A DNA stretch of 64,000 bases, taken from positions 1,550,001-1,614,000 of the forward strand of contig NZ_AP022314.1 in NCBI RefSeq assembly GCF_009936235.1. The letters are read 5' to 3'. Source of the DNA: Mycobacterium xenopi (GTDB lineage Bacteria; Actinomycetota; Actinomycetes; Mycobacteriales; Mycobacteriaceae). Positions 43,392 to 51,853 of the stretch are shown piece by piece; the stretch's first letter is position 1; every line of letters starts with the position of its first letter. The notes beneath the pieces are model-generated. The model had not been told where the DNA came from. It saw only the letters and a list, made by a program, of their open reading frames with translations, and searched no databases. A program made the position numbers and the translations under genes.

Positions 43392-45092
43392 ATGACCTCC
43401 TCCGACATCGCGGCTGAGCGGTTGCCCGCCGCCTTCGACGACCTGCAGATCCACCCATCGGTTCTGCGGGCGATAGCCGAGGTCGGCTACGAATCACCGT
43501 CGGCCATTCAGGCGGCGACAATTCCGGCGCTGATGGCCGGGTCCGACGTGGTGGGGCTAGCCCAGACGGGCACGGGTAAGACCGCGGCCTTCGCGATCCC
43601 GATCCTGTCCAGGATCGACACCACCAGCAACGCCACCCAAGCGCTGGTGCTGGCGCCGACCCGCGAACTGGCGCTGCAGGTGTCGGAGGCGTTTAGCCGC
43701 TACGGCGCCCACTTGCCGCGGCTGACGGCGCTGCCGATCTACGGCGGCGCGTCCTACAGTGTGCAGCTGGCCGGGCTCAGGCGCGGCGCCCAGGTGGTCG
43801 TCGGAACTCCCGGCCGGGTCATCGATCACCTGGAACGCGGGACACTCGACCTGTCCCGGGTGGACTATCTGGTGCTCGACGAAGCCGACGAGATGCTCGC
43901 AATGGGTTTCGCCGAGGACGTCGAACGCATTCTGTCCGACACCCCGGAGTACAAGCAGGTGGCCCTGTTTTCGGCGACGATGCCGCCGGCTATCCGCGCC
44001 ATTACCGCCAAATATCTGCATGAGCCGCTCGAAATCACTGTCGAAGCCAAAACCACGACAGCGGAGAATATTTCGCAGCGTTACATCCAAGTGGCCGGTC
44101 CCCGCAAAATGGACGCGCTGACCAGGGTGCTCGAAGTCGAGCCCTTCGAGGCGATGATCGTCTTCGTCCGCACCAAGCAGGCCACCGAAGAAGTCGCCGA
44201 AAAGCTGCGTGCCCGAGGGTTTTCCGCGGCCGCGATCAACGGCGACATTCCGCAGACACAGCGCGAGCGCACAATCACGGCGCTCAAAGACGGCGGTCTC
44301 GACATTCTGGTCGCCACCGACGTGGCGGCCCGCGGACTGGACGTAGACCGGGTGTCGCATGTGCTCAACTACGACATCCCGCATGACACCGAGTCTTACG
44401 TGCACCGGATCGGCCGCACCGGCAGGGCGGGACGTTCGGGAACCGCGCTGCTGTTCGTCTCACCGCGAGAGCGCCACCTGCTCAAGGCGATCGAAAAGGC
44501 AACGCGCCAAAGGCTTATCGAAGCCGAATTGCCCACCGTCGACGACGTCAACGCCCAGCGGGTGGCCAAATTCGCCGATTCCATCACCGACGCGCTGGGC
44601 TCGCCGGGCATGGAGCTGTTCCGCAGCCTGGTCGAAGACTACGAACGCGAACACGACGTTCCGATGGTCGACATCGCGGCGGCGCTGGCGCTGCAGTCGC
44701 GTGACGGCGAAGAGTTCCTCATGGCGCCGGAGCCCCCGGAGCCGCCGCGATCGCGTCGCACCGAGCGCCGCCCCGCCAAGCCGGTGCGCACGGCGGGAAC
44801 CGGAATGGCGACCTATCGCATCGCCGTCGGCAAACGACACCGAGTCGGTCCGGGCGCGATCGTCGGTGCTATCGCCAACGAAGGAGGTTTGCACCGCAGC
44901 GATTTCGGCCACATCACGATCGAGCGCGACTTCTCCCTGGTCGAATTGCCCGCCCGGCTGCCACGCGCGACGCTGAAGGCGCTCGAACACACCCGCATCT
45001 CCGGCGTACTGATCAACCTGCGGCCCGACCGGGCAACCCGCAACGGCCGCCGCCGCGACGGCGCTAAACCACGCCGAAAACCAGCCGGATGA
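43392..45092 (+). CDS. deaD: ATP-dependent DEAD-box RNA helicase DeaD
   Basis: 566 aa. Q-motif and FDDLQIHPSVLRAI, Walker A AQTGTGKT (about 57-64), PTRELALQV, Walker B LDEADEML, SAT, ARGLDVDRV and HRIGRTGR. A C-terminal DbpA-type RNA-binding domain spans about 475-555 (TYRIAVGKRHRVGPGAIVGA) and ends in a basic tail. Unwinds structured RNA for ribosome assembly and decay, often under cold or stress. The stop overlaps the acyltransferase ATG by four bases. Confidence 0.95.
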   Translation: MTSSDIAAERLPAAFDDLQIHPSVLRAIAEVGYESPSAIQAATIPALMAGSDVVGLAQTGTGKTAAFAIPILSRIDTTSNATQALVLAPTRELALQVSEAFSRYGAHLPRLTALPIYGGASYSVQLAGLRRGAQVVVGTPGRVIDHLERGTLDLSRVDYLVLDEADEMLAMGFAEDVERILSDTPEYKQVALFSATMPPAIRAITAKYLHEPLEITVEAKTTTAENISQRYIQVAGPRKMDALTRVLEVEPFEAMIVFVRTKQATEEVAEKLRARGFSAAAINGDIPQTQRERTITALKDGGLDILVATDVAARGLDVDRVSHVLNYDIPHDTESYVHRIGRTGRAGRSGTALLFVSPRERHLLKAIEKATRQRLIEAELPTVDDVNAQRVAKFADSITDALGSPGMELFRSLVEDYEREHDVPMVDIAAALALQSRDGEEFLMAPEPPEPPRSRRTERRPAKPVRTAGTGMATYRIAVGKRHRVGPGAIVGAIANEGGLHRSDFGHITIERDFSLVELPARLPRATLKALEHTRISGVLINLRPDRATRNGRRRDGAKPRRKPAG

Positions 45093-46228
45093 CCCTGCCG
45101 AAGATCAGCACCGCCCAAGGCGGACTCGAGCAAGTCTCCGGGCCCGACCGCATCGCGTCGCTGACCGGAATCCGCGCCGTCGCCGCACTGCTCGTCGTGG
45201 GAACGCATTCGGCCTACACCACCGGGAAATACACCCACGGCTACTACGGGCTGATCTGCTCGCGGATGGAGATGGGTGTGCCGATCTTTTTCGTGCTGTC
45301 CGGATTCCTGCTGTTCGGCCCCTGGGTGAAGGCACTCGCCACCGACGGTCCGCCGCCGTCGGTCGGCCGCTACGCGTGGCACCGGGTGCGGCGCATCATG
45401 CCCGCCTACACCGTCACAGTGCTAGTGACCTATCTCATCTATCAGTTCCGCACCGCGGGCCCGAACCCCGGTCACACCTGGATGGGGCTCTTCCGAAACC
45501 TCACCTTGACGCAGACCTACACCGACAACTACCTGGGGTCCTATCTGCACCAGGGACTCACCCAGATGTGGAGCCTGGCCGTGGAGGTCGGCTTCTACCT
45601 GGTGCTGCCGCTGCTGGCCTATTTGCTGTTGACGCTGCTGTGTAAGCGACGCTGGCGGCCGGTGCTGCTGCTGGTCGCCTTGGGGGCGCTGGCGCTGATC
45701 ACCCCGGCCTGGCTGGTGCTGGTGCACACCACTCACTGGTTACCGGACGGCGCGCGGCTGTGGCTGCCGACGTACCTGGCCTGGTTCATCGCCGGCATGG
45801 CGCTGGCCGTGCTGCAGGCAATGGGTGTGCGCTGCTACGCGTTTGCCGCCATACCGCTGGCGACGGTGTGCTACTTCATCGCCTCGACGCCGATCGCCGG
45901 TGCCCCGACGACGACGCCCAGCGGGTTGTCGGAGGCGCTGTTCAAGGCCGTGTTTTATGCGGTGATCGCCGCGCTGACGGTGGCGCCCCTGGCACTGGGC
46001 AACCAGGGCTGGTACGCCCGGATGTTGGCCTCGCGGCCGATGGTCTGGCTGGGCGAGATCTCCTACGAGATCTTTTTGATCCACCTGGTGACGATGGAGA
46101 TCGCGATGGTCGAGATCGTCCGGTACCCGGTCTACACCGGGTCGATGCTCAACCTTTTCGTTGCGACGCTGGCGCTCACCATCCCGCTGGCCTGGCTGCT
46201 GCACCGCTTCACCCGGGTGCAGGGCTGA
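45089..46228 (+). CDS. Membrane acyltransferase, OafA/acyltransferase-3 family
   Basis: 379 aa, about ten membrane helices. N-terminal ITGIRAVAALLVVGTHSAY carries the conserved R...H pair of the family (about 24-44). FFVLSGFLLFGPWVKAL, WSLAVEVGFYLVLPLL and WLGEISYEIFLIHL follow. The family O-acylates sugars or lipids at the membrane. ATG overlaps the deaD stop. Equivalent to Rv1254; substrate unknown. Confidence 0.91.
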   Translation: MTLPKISTAQGGLEQVSGPDRIASLTGIRAVAALLVVGTHSAYTTGKYTHGYYGLICSRMEMGVPIFFVLSGFLLFGPWVKALATDGPPPSVGRYAWHRVRRIMPAYTVTVLVTYLIYQFRTAGPNPGHTWMGLFRNLTLTQTYTDNYLGSYLHQGLTQMWSLAVEVGFYLVLPLLAYLLLTLLCKRRWRPVLLLVALGALALITPAWLVLVHTTHWLPDGARLWLPTYLAWFIAGMALAVLQAMGVRCYAFAAIPLATVCYFIASTPIAGAPTTTPSGLSEALFKAVFYAVIAALTVAPLALGNQGWYARMLASRPMVWLGEISYEIFLIHLVTMEIAMVEIVRYPVYTGSMLNLFVATLALTIPLAWLLHRFTRVQG

Positions 46229-46242
46229 ACCGGACCCGCAAG

Positions 46243-46261
46243 ATAGGTTACCCTGCCCTAA
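46243..46261. promoter_or_regulatory. IdeR-type iron box
   Basis: ATAGGTTACCCTGCCCTAA matches the 19-bp IdeR consensus (as I recall it, TTAGGTTAGGCTAACCTAA) at 14 of 19 positions, including the AGGTTA left arm and CCTAA right end. It lies 32 bases before the start of a siderophore-interacting flavoprotein gene. Confidence 0.65.
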
Positions 46262-46293
46262 GTTGATTGGCGACACGGAAGGGTTAGCAGGAC

Positions 46294-47025
46294 GTGGTCG
46301 AACAGAGGCCCTCGCGCGGCTGGCAGGGCGCGGTACTGAAGTTGTGGCGGCCCGGCGAATACCGGCTCACCGTGACCGGCCGCCGTGACATCAGCCCGCA
46401 CTACATCCGGCTGAGCTTCGCCGCCGGCGGGCTGCTGGCCGATAACTCGCTGCACCCGACGATGTGGGTGCGGCTGTGGTTTCCCGGCGGGAACAAGCTG
46501 CATCAACGCGGCTACACGCTGGTCAACCCCGACCCGGTCGCCGACACCGTCGACATCGAGTTCGCGCTGCACGAGGGCATCGCGTCGCAGTGGGCCAGAA
46601 CGGCGCAGCCCGGCGACACCATCGAGGCGACGGTGCTGGGCAGTAAGTTCGCGCTGCCAGAGCCGCGCCCGGCGGGATACGTCATCGTCGGCGACACCGC
46701 GTCACTGCCGGCGGTCAACTCGCTGCTCGACGCCATCGGGGACGCTCCCGCGCGGGTGTTCCTGGAGGCCGGTTACGACGACGACAAAGAGCTGCCGGTA
46801 GCGCGCAACAACGGTGTCACCTGGGTGGACCGCGAGGACGACGGTAAAGCATTGGTGCAGAAGGTCAAATCTGCGGCGTTCGACGCAAGCGACCACTTCG
46901 GTTGGGTGGCTTGCGACAACCACACCACTCGGTCGGTGACCAGGGTGCTGTCTCAGGACTACCGCATCCCACGGAAATCCATTGCAGCGCGCGCTTATTG
47001 GATGGTTGGGCGACCTTCGGCCTGA
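46294..47025 (+). CDS. Siderophore-interacting protein (ViuB-type FAD ferri-siderophore reductase)
   Basis: 243 aa, GTG start. FAD-binding barrel with the flavin motif RGYTLVNP (RxYT) and DIEFALHEGIASQWA. The SIP C-terminal domain has YVIVGDTASLPAVNSLLDAI and FLEAGYDDD, and ends in GWVACDNHTTRSVTRVL and ARAYWMVGRPSA. Expected to release iron from internalised siderophore by reduction. The iron box just upstream supports iron-repressed expression. The 3' end overlaps the converging TetR gene by 31 bases. Not at this place in M. tuberculosis as I recall. Confidence 0.9.
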   Translation: MVEQRPSRGWQGAVLKLWRPGEYRLTVTGRRDISPHYIRLSFAAGGLLADNSLHPTMWVRLWFPGGNKLHQRGYTLVNPDPVADTVDIEFALHEGIASQWARTAQPGDTIEATVLGSKFALPEPRPAGYVIVGDTASLPAVNSLLDAIGDAPARVFLEAGYDDDKELPVARNNGVTWVDREDDGKALVQKVKSAAFDASDHFGWVACDNHTTRSVTRVLSQDYRIPRKSIAARAYWMVGRPSA

Positions 47026-47606
47026 CTGGATGCCTGCTCGGCGGGCACCACGATCGGGACGACGAACTCTGCGACCATCGCGCGTTCGTCGGTTTCGTCT
47101 TGGCCGGGAAACAGGAGCAGCGACGTGATCACACGTACCAGCCAGCGGGCTCGGCGTTCGACAGCGGCCGGATCGCCGGGCCCCAGCGAGTTGAGGAAGG
47201 CGGCGGCTAACGCCTTGATCACCTCGGAATGCTCGGCCACCTCGACGCCGATCGGTGGTTGCGTGGTCGCGAACCACGATGCCAGCGCGGGGTTTTCGCG
47301 AACCAAGCGCAACGTGGTCATGACACCGGCGATCAGCCTTTCGCGCGGGTCGGCGATCCCGCTGATCTGTGTGTTGATCGCGCCGGCGAGCCGGTGAGTC
47401 TCGCGGTGTACGTATGCGGCGCGCAATGCTTCCCTGCTCTCGAAGTAGCGGTACAGCGTCGCACGGGAACATCCTGCGGCAGCAGCAATCTCGTTCATGC
47501 CTACCGCACCCGGGTCGCGCTCGGTGAAGAGCCGTTCGGCGGCGTCGAGAATCCGGTCGGCGGCGATCTCGGTGCGCCGCGGCGCCAGCCAGTCGTTACC
47601 CGCCAT
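46995..47606 (-). CDS. TetR-family regulator downstream of cyp130 (Rv1255c-like)
   Basis: 203 aa from ATG 47606, which overlaps the cyp130 stop (TGATG type). Helix-turn-helix at about 14-60: ADRILDAAERLFTERDPGAV, AAAAGCSRATLYRYFESREA. The ligand domain then follows. It is cotranscribed with cyp130, so it probably controls that operon and may sense a substrate of the P450. Confidence 0.92.
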   Translation of the reverse strand: MAGNDWLAPRRTEIAADRILDAAERLFTERDPGAVGMNEIAAAAGCSRATLYRYFESREALRAAYVHRETHRLAGAINTQISGIADPRERLIAGVMTTLRLVRENPALASWFATTQPPIGVEVAEHSEVIKALAAAFLNSLGPGDPAAVERRARWLVRVITSLLLFPGQDETDERAMVAEFVVPIVVPAEQASSQAEGRPTIQ

Positions 47607-48829
47607 CAGCGCTTCACGGTGAACGGCACAGACAGGGGACGTCGTACATAGCTGCCGCCGGCCCATATGATCGCCGACTCGTCGACCTCGAAATCCGGGC
47701 AACGGGCCAGCAGTTCGGTCAACGCCACCCGCGACTGCATCCGGGCCGCCGCTGCCCCCAGACAATGATGGGCACCGTGGCTGAAGGTCAGGATGTTGCG
47801 CGGACGCCGGGTGACGTCGAGCTCGCCGGCATCGGGGCCGTATTGGCGTTCGTCGCGGTTGGCGGAGCCGTACAGCAGCAGGACTTTGCGCCCGGCCGGC
47901 ACGGTGGTGTCGCCGATCGTGACGTCGCGGGTGGTGGTGCGCGCCAGTCCCTGCACCGGCGAGGTCAGCCGCAGCAGCTCCTCGACGGCGTCGGGGATCA
48001 AGCCCGGATTGTCGACCAGCAGCTGGCGCTGGTCTGGGCGCTGGTGCAGTAAAGGCATTGAGCCACCGAGCATTCCCGTCGTGGTGTCGTTGCCGCCGGT
48101 GACCATCGTGAAGGTAAACGCCAGCACCGAGAGCGTGCCGGCGATGTCGCCGTCGGCGCCGACACCGGCTGCCACCAGATGGGAGATGGTGTCGTCTTGC
48201 GGCTCGGTGCGACGCCGCTCGATCAGTTCGGTGAAGTAGGCCATCATCGAGGCGACGGCGTCGCCGGCGGTGGCGATGCCGCCTTCGGCGGTGTTGGCGG
48301 CCACGATGGCCTGCGTCCAGCCGTCGAACTGCGCGCGGTCTTCTTCCGGGACGCCCAGGTAGTGCGCGACGACCATCGAGGGAAGCGGCTTGAACAGCTC
48401 GGCGACGATGTCACCGCCACCGCGGGCGCGCAACCGTTCGATGCGCTCGACGACGAACTCGCGCACCTTGGGCTCGACGGCTTCGACCTGGCGCGGCGTA
48501 AATCCACGCGACACCAGCTTGCGGAACTCGGTGTGCACCGGCGGGTCCTGCATGACCATTGGCGGGTTATCTTGCAGCCCAATAAGTTCCAGCTCGCCGT
48601 AGTTGACGGTCAAACCGTGTGCCGAGGAGAACGTCTCGTGGTCTCGAGCGGCCGCCCAGACGTCGGCGTGGCGGGAGAGCACGTAGTAGTCGCTCGCGGG
48701 CCGGCCCTGCGGAACGACGTGATGCACTGGGTCGTGATCGCGCAGGGCTTTGTACATCGGCCACGGGTTGGCCCAGGTGTCGGCCGTCGCCAGCTGAAAC
48801 CGAGCCTCGTGAGACAAGCTAGCTGTCAT
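47606..48829 (-). CDS. cyp130: Cytochrome P450 CYP130
   Basis: 407 aa (M. tuberculosis CYP130: 405). I-helix oxygen-activation motif GGNDTTT, ExxR in EELLR, and heme-binding loop FSHGAHHCLGAAAAR with the cysteine thiolate. Start ATG 48829 lies within an 18-bp inverted repeat. Physiological substrate unknown; mycobacterial CYP130 binds azoles tightly and can act on aryl amines. Confidence 0.94.
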   Translation of the reverse strand: MTASLSHEARFQLATADTWANPWPMYKALRDHDPVHHVVPQGRPASDYYVLSRHADVWAAARDHETFSSAHGLTVNYGELELIGLQDNPPMVMQDPPVHTEFRKLVSRGFTPRQVEAVEPKVREFVVERIERLRARGGGDIVAELFKPLPSMVVAHYLGVPEEDRAQFDGWTQAIVAANTAEGGIATAGDAVASMMAYFTELIERRRTEPQDDTISHLVAAGVGADGDIAGTLSVLAFTFTMVTGGNDTTTGMLGGSMPLLHQRPDQRQLLVDNPGLIPDAVEELLRLTSPVQGLARTTTRDVTIGDTTVPAGRKVLLLYGSANRDERQYGPDAGELDVTRRPRNILTFSHGAHHCLGAAAARMQSRVALTELLARCPDFEVDESAIIWAGGSYVRRPLSVPFTVKR

Positions 48830-48846
48830 GTCTTATTCGTATGACA
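48829..48846. promoter_or_regulatory. Inverted repeat at the cyp130 start, probable operator
   Basis: TGTCTTATTCGTATGACA: 7-bp arms TGTCTTA/TATGACA (one mismatch) that include the first base pair of the cyp130 ATG. A further TGTCATG lies at 48824-48830. Likely bound by the TetR protein encoded downstream. Confidence 0.45.
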
Positions 48847-48912
48847 ACCACCTGGATATGTCAACCCAGCCCGGGCCCCAAACTCGCCACGGCGTCCCGG
48901 TCGGCGATGCAG

Positions 48913-50280
48913 TCAGATGGCCACGCCGGGGTTCAGGATGCCCAGCGGGTCCAGCGCGTCTTTGATCCGGCGGTTCAACGCCATCGCGTCCGGTCCGAGC
49001 TGGTCGGCAAGCCACGGCCGCTTCAACCGCCCGACGCCGTGTTCGCCGGTGATCGTGCCGCCGAGGCGCAAGGCCAGGTCCATGATCTCCCCGTATGCCG
49101 CCTCGGCTCGCTCGGCCACCGCCGCATCGGTGGGGTCGTAGACGATCAGCGGATGGGTGTTGCCGTCGCCGGCGTGCGCGATCACCGAGATCATCAGCTG
49201 ACGTTCGGCAGCGATGCGTGCGATGCCGCTGACGAGGTCGGCGAGCGCGGGCAGCGGCACACCGACGTCTTCGAGCAGCAGCGGCCCCTTGGCCTCCACC
49301 GCGGGGATCGCGAAACGGCGCGCGGCGACGAACGCCTCGCCTTCCTCCGGGTCCTCGGTCGAAAACACTTCGGTCGCACCGTATTCGCTGAACACACCCG
49401 CCATGAACTCGGCGTCCTCGCTGCCGGCGCGGCCCCGTTCGTCGGAGCAGGCCAGCAGCATCGCAGCGGCGCCGCGGTCCAGGCCCATCCGCAGCTTGTC
49501 CTCCACCGCGTTGATCGCGACCGAGTCCATGAACTCCAGCATTGCGGGGCGGATTCGCGCGCTCACCGCGAGCACCGCCTCGGCGGCGGCTTGCACCGAC
49601 GAGAAGTTGGCGACCACCGTGCACGACGGCCGCTGTGGCGGCACCAGCCGCAGCGTCACCTCGGTGATGATGCCGAGCGTGCCTTCGCTGCCGACGAACA
49701 GCTTGGTCAGCGACAGCCCGGCCACGTCCTTGAGCCGGGGACCGCCGAGCCGGACCGCGGTGCCGTCGGCCAACACGACCTGCACCCCGAGCACATAGTC
49801 GGTGGTGACGCCGTACTTGACGCAGCACAGTCCGCCGGCGTTGGTGGCGATATTGCCGCCGATGCTGCAGATCTCGTACGACGACGGGTCCGGCGGATAC
49901 CACAGCCCGTGTTCGGCGACGGCCTTTTTCACCTCGGCGTTGAGCAGGCCGGGCTGGCACACCGCGGTGCGGGTGACCGGGTCGACGGTGATGTCGCGCA
50001 TCTTCTCGGTCGACAGCACGATCCCGTCGTCGACCGCGGTGGCCCCACCCGACAGGCCGGTGCCCGCGCCGCGCGGCACCACCGGCACCCGGTGGCTGCT
50101 GGCCCAGCGCATGATGGTCTGCACCTCTTCGGTGCGGCGCGGTCGCACCACCGCCATCGGCTTTCCTGCCGAAGGGTCGAACGCGCGGTCCTGGCGGTAG
50201 CCTTCGGTGATCGCCGGGTCGGTGACCACCATGCCGTCCGGCAGCTCGGCGATCAGGCTCGCCAACACGTCCGCGCCCAC
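48913..50280 (-). CDS. FAD-linked oxidase, GlcD/lactate-glycolate dehydrogenase type (Rv1257c-like)
   Basis: 455 aa, identical in length to Rv1257c. FAD-binding type 4 domain: VVPRGAGTGLSGGATAVDDG (about 68-87), GGNIATNAGGLCCVKYG, VGSEGTLGIITEVTL. C-terminal FAD-oxidase domain with IAHAGDGNTHPLIVYD and the end GTITGEHGVGRLKRPWL, NPGVAI. Probably oxidises a 2-hydroxy acid. Leftward, upstream of cyp130 with an 83-base gap. Confidence 0.92.
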   Translation of the reverse strand: MGADVLASLIAELPDGMVVTDPAITEGYRQDRAFDPSAGKPMAVVRPRRTEEVQTIMRWASSHRVPVVPRGAGTGLSGGATAVDDGIVLSTEKMRDITVDPVTRTAVCQPGLLNAEVKKAVAEHGLWYPPDPSSYEICSIGGNIATNAGGLCCVKYGVTTDYVLGVQVVLADGTAVRLGGPRLKDVAGLSLTKLFVGSEGTLGIITEVTLRLVPPQRPSCTVVANFSSVQAAAEAVLAVSARIRPAMLEFMDSVAINAVEDKLRMGLDRGAAAMLLACSDERGRAGSEDAEFMAGVFSEYGATEVFSTEDPEEGEAFVAARRFAIPAVEAKGPLLLEDVGVPLPALADLVSGIARIAAERQLMISVIAHAGDGNTHPLIVYDPTDAAVAERAEAAYGEIMDLALRLGGTITGEHGVGRLKRPWLADQLGPDAMALNRRIKDALDPLGILNPGVAI

Positions 50281-50360
50281 ATAGCGATCCTAGGAGGTGT
50301 CGGCCAGGCCCATCGCGTACATAGCTCCACGCCTGGATAAATCTGGATAATTGCAGTGCG

Positions 50361-50513
50361 GCTGACCTCGAGGCATATCAGCGCCTTCGTGCGCCGCGGC
50401 GCTCGCCGAACGAATCGTTCTGCACAAGGCTGCGGCTCGGCATCCCCATCGTCACCGCCAACGTTGCCGACTTCGGGCGTATCGACGGGCTGGGAATAGC
50501 GCAGTACCGTTGA
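50361..50513 (+). pseudogene. Probable remnant of a VapC-type PIN-domain toxin
   Basis: In the 252-base gap between the FAD oxidase and the efflux pump, one + frame reads ADLEAYQRLRAP, then SPNESF, then LRLGIPIVTANVADFGRIDG and ends GIAQYR at TGA 50511-50513. This is the typical last third of a PIN-domain toxin (the Asp in the NVADF segment is a PIN metal ligand). The first two thirds and any antitoxin gene are missing. There is no start codon in place. Weakly supported beyond the motif. Confidence 0.4.
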
Positions 50514-50532
50514 GTTCCGTTGGCGGGCAATG

Positions 50533-51771
50533 TTATTCGACGGTAGTCGCGGGCATGCGATCCAAGTCGTGCAGCGACCTCAGCCGCACTGACATCACCG
50601 CGATCACGATCATCGGGATAGCCAGCACCATAAACGTCGTTCGCAGACCGGCAGCGTCGGTCAGCGGGCCCGCCAGCATGAAGCCCAGCGGCCCGGCCGC
50701 GTACGCCACCGACGTCATGACAGCGACGACCCTGCCCCGCAGCGGCGGCGGCGACCTGGTCTGCATCGCGTGGTTGTAGATCGGCGCGATCGGCCCATAG
50801 ACCAGTCCGATCAGTCCGCACAGCACCAAGATCACCGGCAGCGCAGGCAACAACGAGATCAATGCGGTGCTCACGCCCAGCGTCACGGTGGCGGCCAGCA
50901 GCGCGGTGCGCCGGTTTATCCGTCGGACCACGACCGGATAGGCCAAGGCGCCCGCGAACCCACCCGCACCAAGTGCCATCAGCACCCAGCCCAGGTGCGC
51001 GGGCTCGTTGCGTTCGGTGAAGTACTTCGGAAACAGCACGCTTTCCATCGGCAAGTACAGCCCGGTCATCGCCAAATCGATCAGCGCCAACGTGCGCAGC
51101 ACCTTGACGTCCCACACCAACCGCAGCCCGTCGACCATCCCCGACCACGGACGCCGCGGCAGTTCACCGGCCGGTGGCGGCCCGGTGCCGGAGAGCCGCA
51201 GCACGGCGATCGCCGCGATGGATACGCCGAACGCCCCGGCGGTGACCCACATCGTGTTGACACCTCCGAGGGTCGCGATCAGCGCGCCACCGAGGCCCGG
51301 GCCGACGATGTAGGCGACGTTGAAAATCGCTTCGTAGAGGCCGTTGGTGCGGTCCAATGTCCACCCGGCGTGCGCAGCGGCTTCGGGCAGCATCGATTCG
51401 CGCGCGGTGATGCCTGCCGGGTCGAACACCGCACCCAGCGCGGCCAGTGCGGCGAGGACTCCGACGGTGATGCTCTGCCGGCCGCAGCTCGTCGCCAGCA
51501 CCGGCACCGCGGCCACCGTGGCGCCCGACAGTGCGTCGGAGACGATCGAAACGCGCTTTCGCCCAAGGTAGTCCACTGCGGTGCCGGCGATAAGTGTGGA
51601 CAACAGCAGCGGCAACGACGCGGCACCGGCCACAATCGAGGCGTCCGACGCGCTGCCATTGCGCTGCAACACCAGCCAGGGGAACGCGACCAGCGAGATG
51701 CCGTTGGCCGCCGCGGCGACCAGGGCCGCGGACAAGATCAGGTAAACCGGTCGGCGCGACGGGGTGGGCAT
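50533..51771 (-). CDS. tap: MFS efflux pump, Tap-like (Rv1258c position)
   Basis: 412 aa from ATG 51771; the much longer open frame upstream is antisense to udgB and rejected. Twelve helices. Opening YLILSAALVAAAANGISLVAF, motif A-like DYLGRKRVSIVSDALSG, and LDRTNGLYEAIFNVAYIVGP, which is characteristic of the Tap/MFS-3 group. In mycobacteria Tap exports tetracycline and aminoglycosides and helps drug tolerance; the protein here is clearly diverged from the M. tuberculosis one as I recall it, so substrate range is inference. Confidence 0.87.
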   Translation of the reverse strand: MPTPSRRPVYLILSAALVAAAANGISLVAFPWLVLQRNGSASDASIVAGAASLPLLLSTLIAGTAVDYLGRKRVSIVSDALSGATVAAVPVLATSCGRQSITVGVLAALAALGAVFDPAGITARESMLPEAAAHAGWTLDRTNGLYEAIFNVAYIVGPGLGGALIATLGGVNTMWVTAGAFGVSIAAIAVLRLSGTGPPPAGELPRRPWSGMVDGLRLVWDVKVLRTLALIDLAMTGLYLPMESVLFPKYFTERNEPAHLGWVLMALGAGGFAGALAYPVVVRRINRRTALLAATVTLGVSTALISLLPALPVILVLCGLIGLVYGPIAPIYNHAMQTRSPPPLRGRVVAVMTSVAYAAGPLGFMLAGPLTDAAGLRTTFMVLAIPMIVIAVMSVRLRSLHDLDRMPATTVE

Positions 51772-51853
51772 GGGACTCGCGAAATCTAGCAGCGGCCCCG
51801 ACCTGTCGGCGAGCGATTTTCCCCGCAGGTGCACGGGCGTGCACAGTAGAGCG

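Noticed and set aside
46702..47472. Leftward frame across the siderophore-interacting gene and TetR gene
   Set aside because: Arg-rich shadow. Both real genes have intact domains in other frames.
51772..51853. WhiB7-type promoter for the tap-like pump
   Set aside because: TAGATT could serve as a -10, but no AT-rich block typical of WhiB7 sites was found upstream of a -35.
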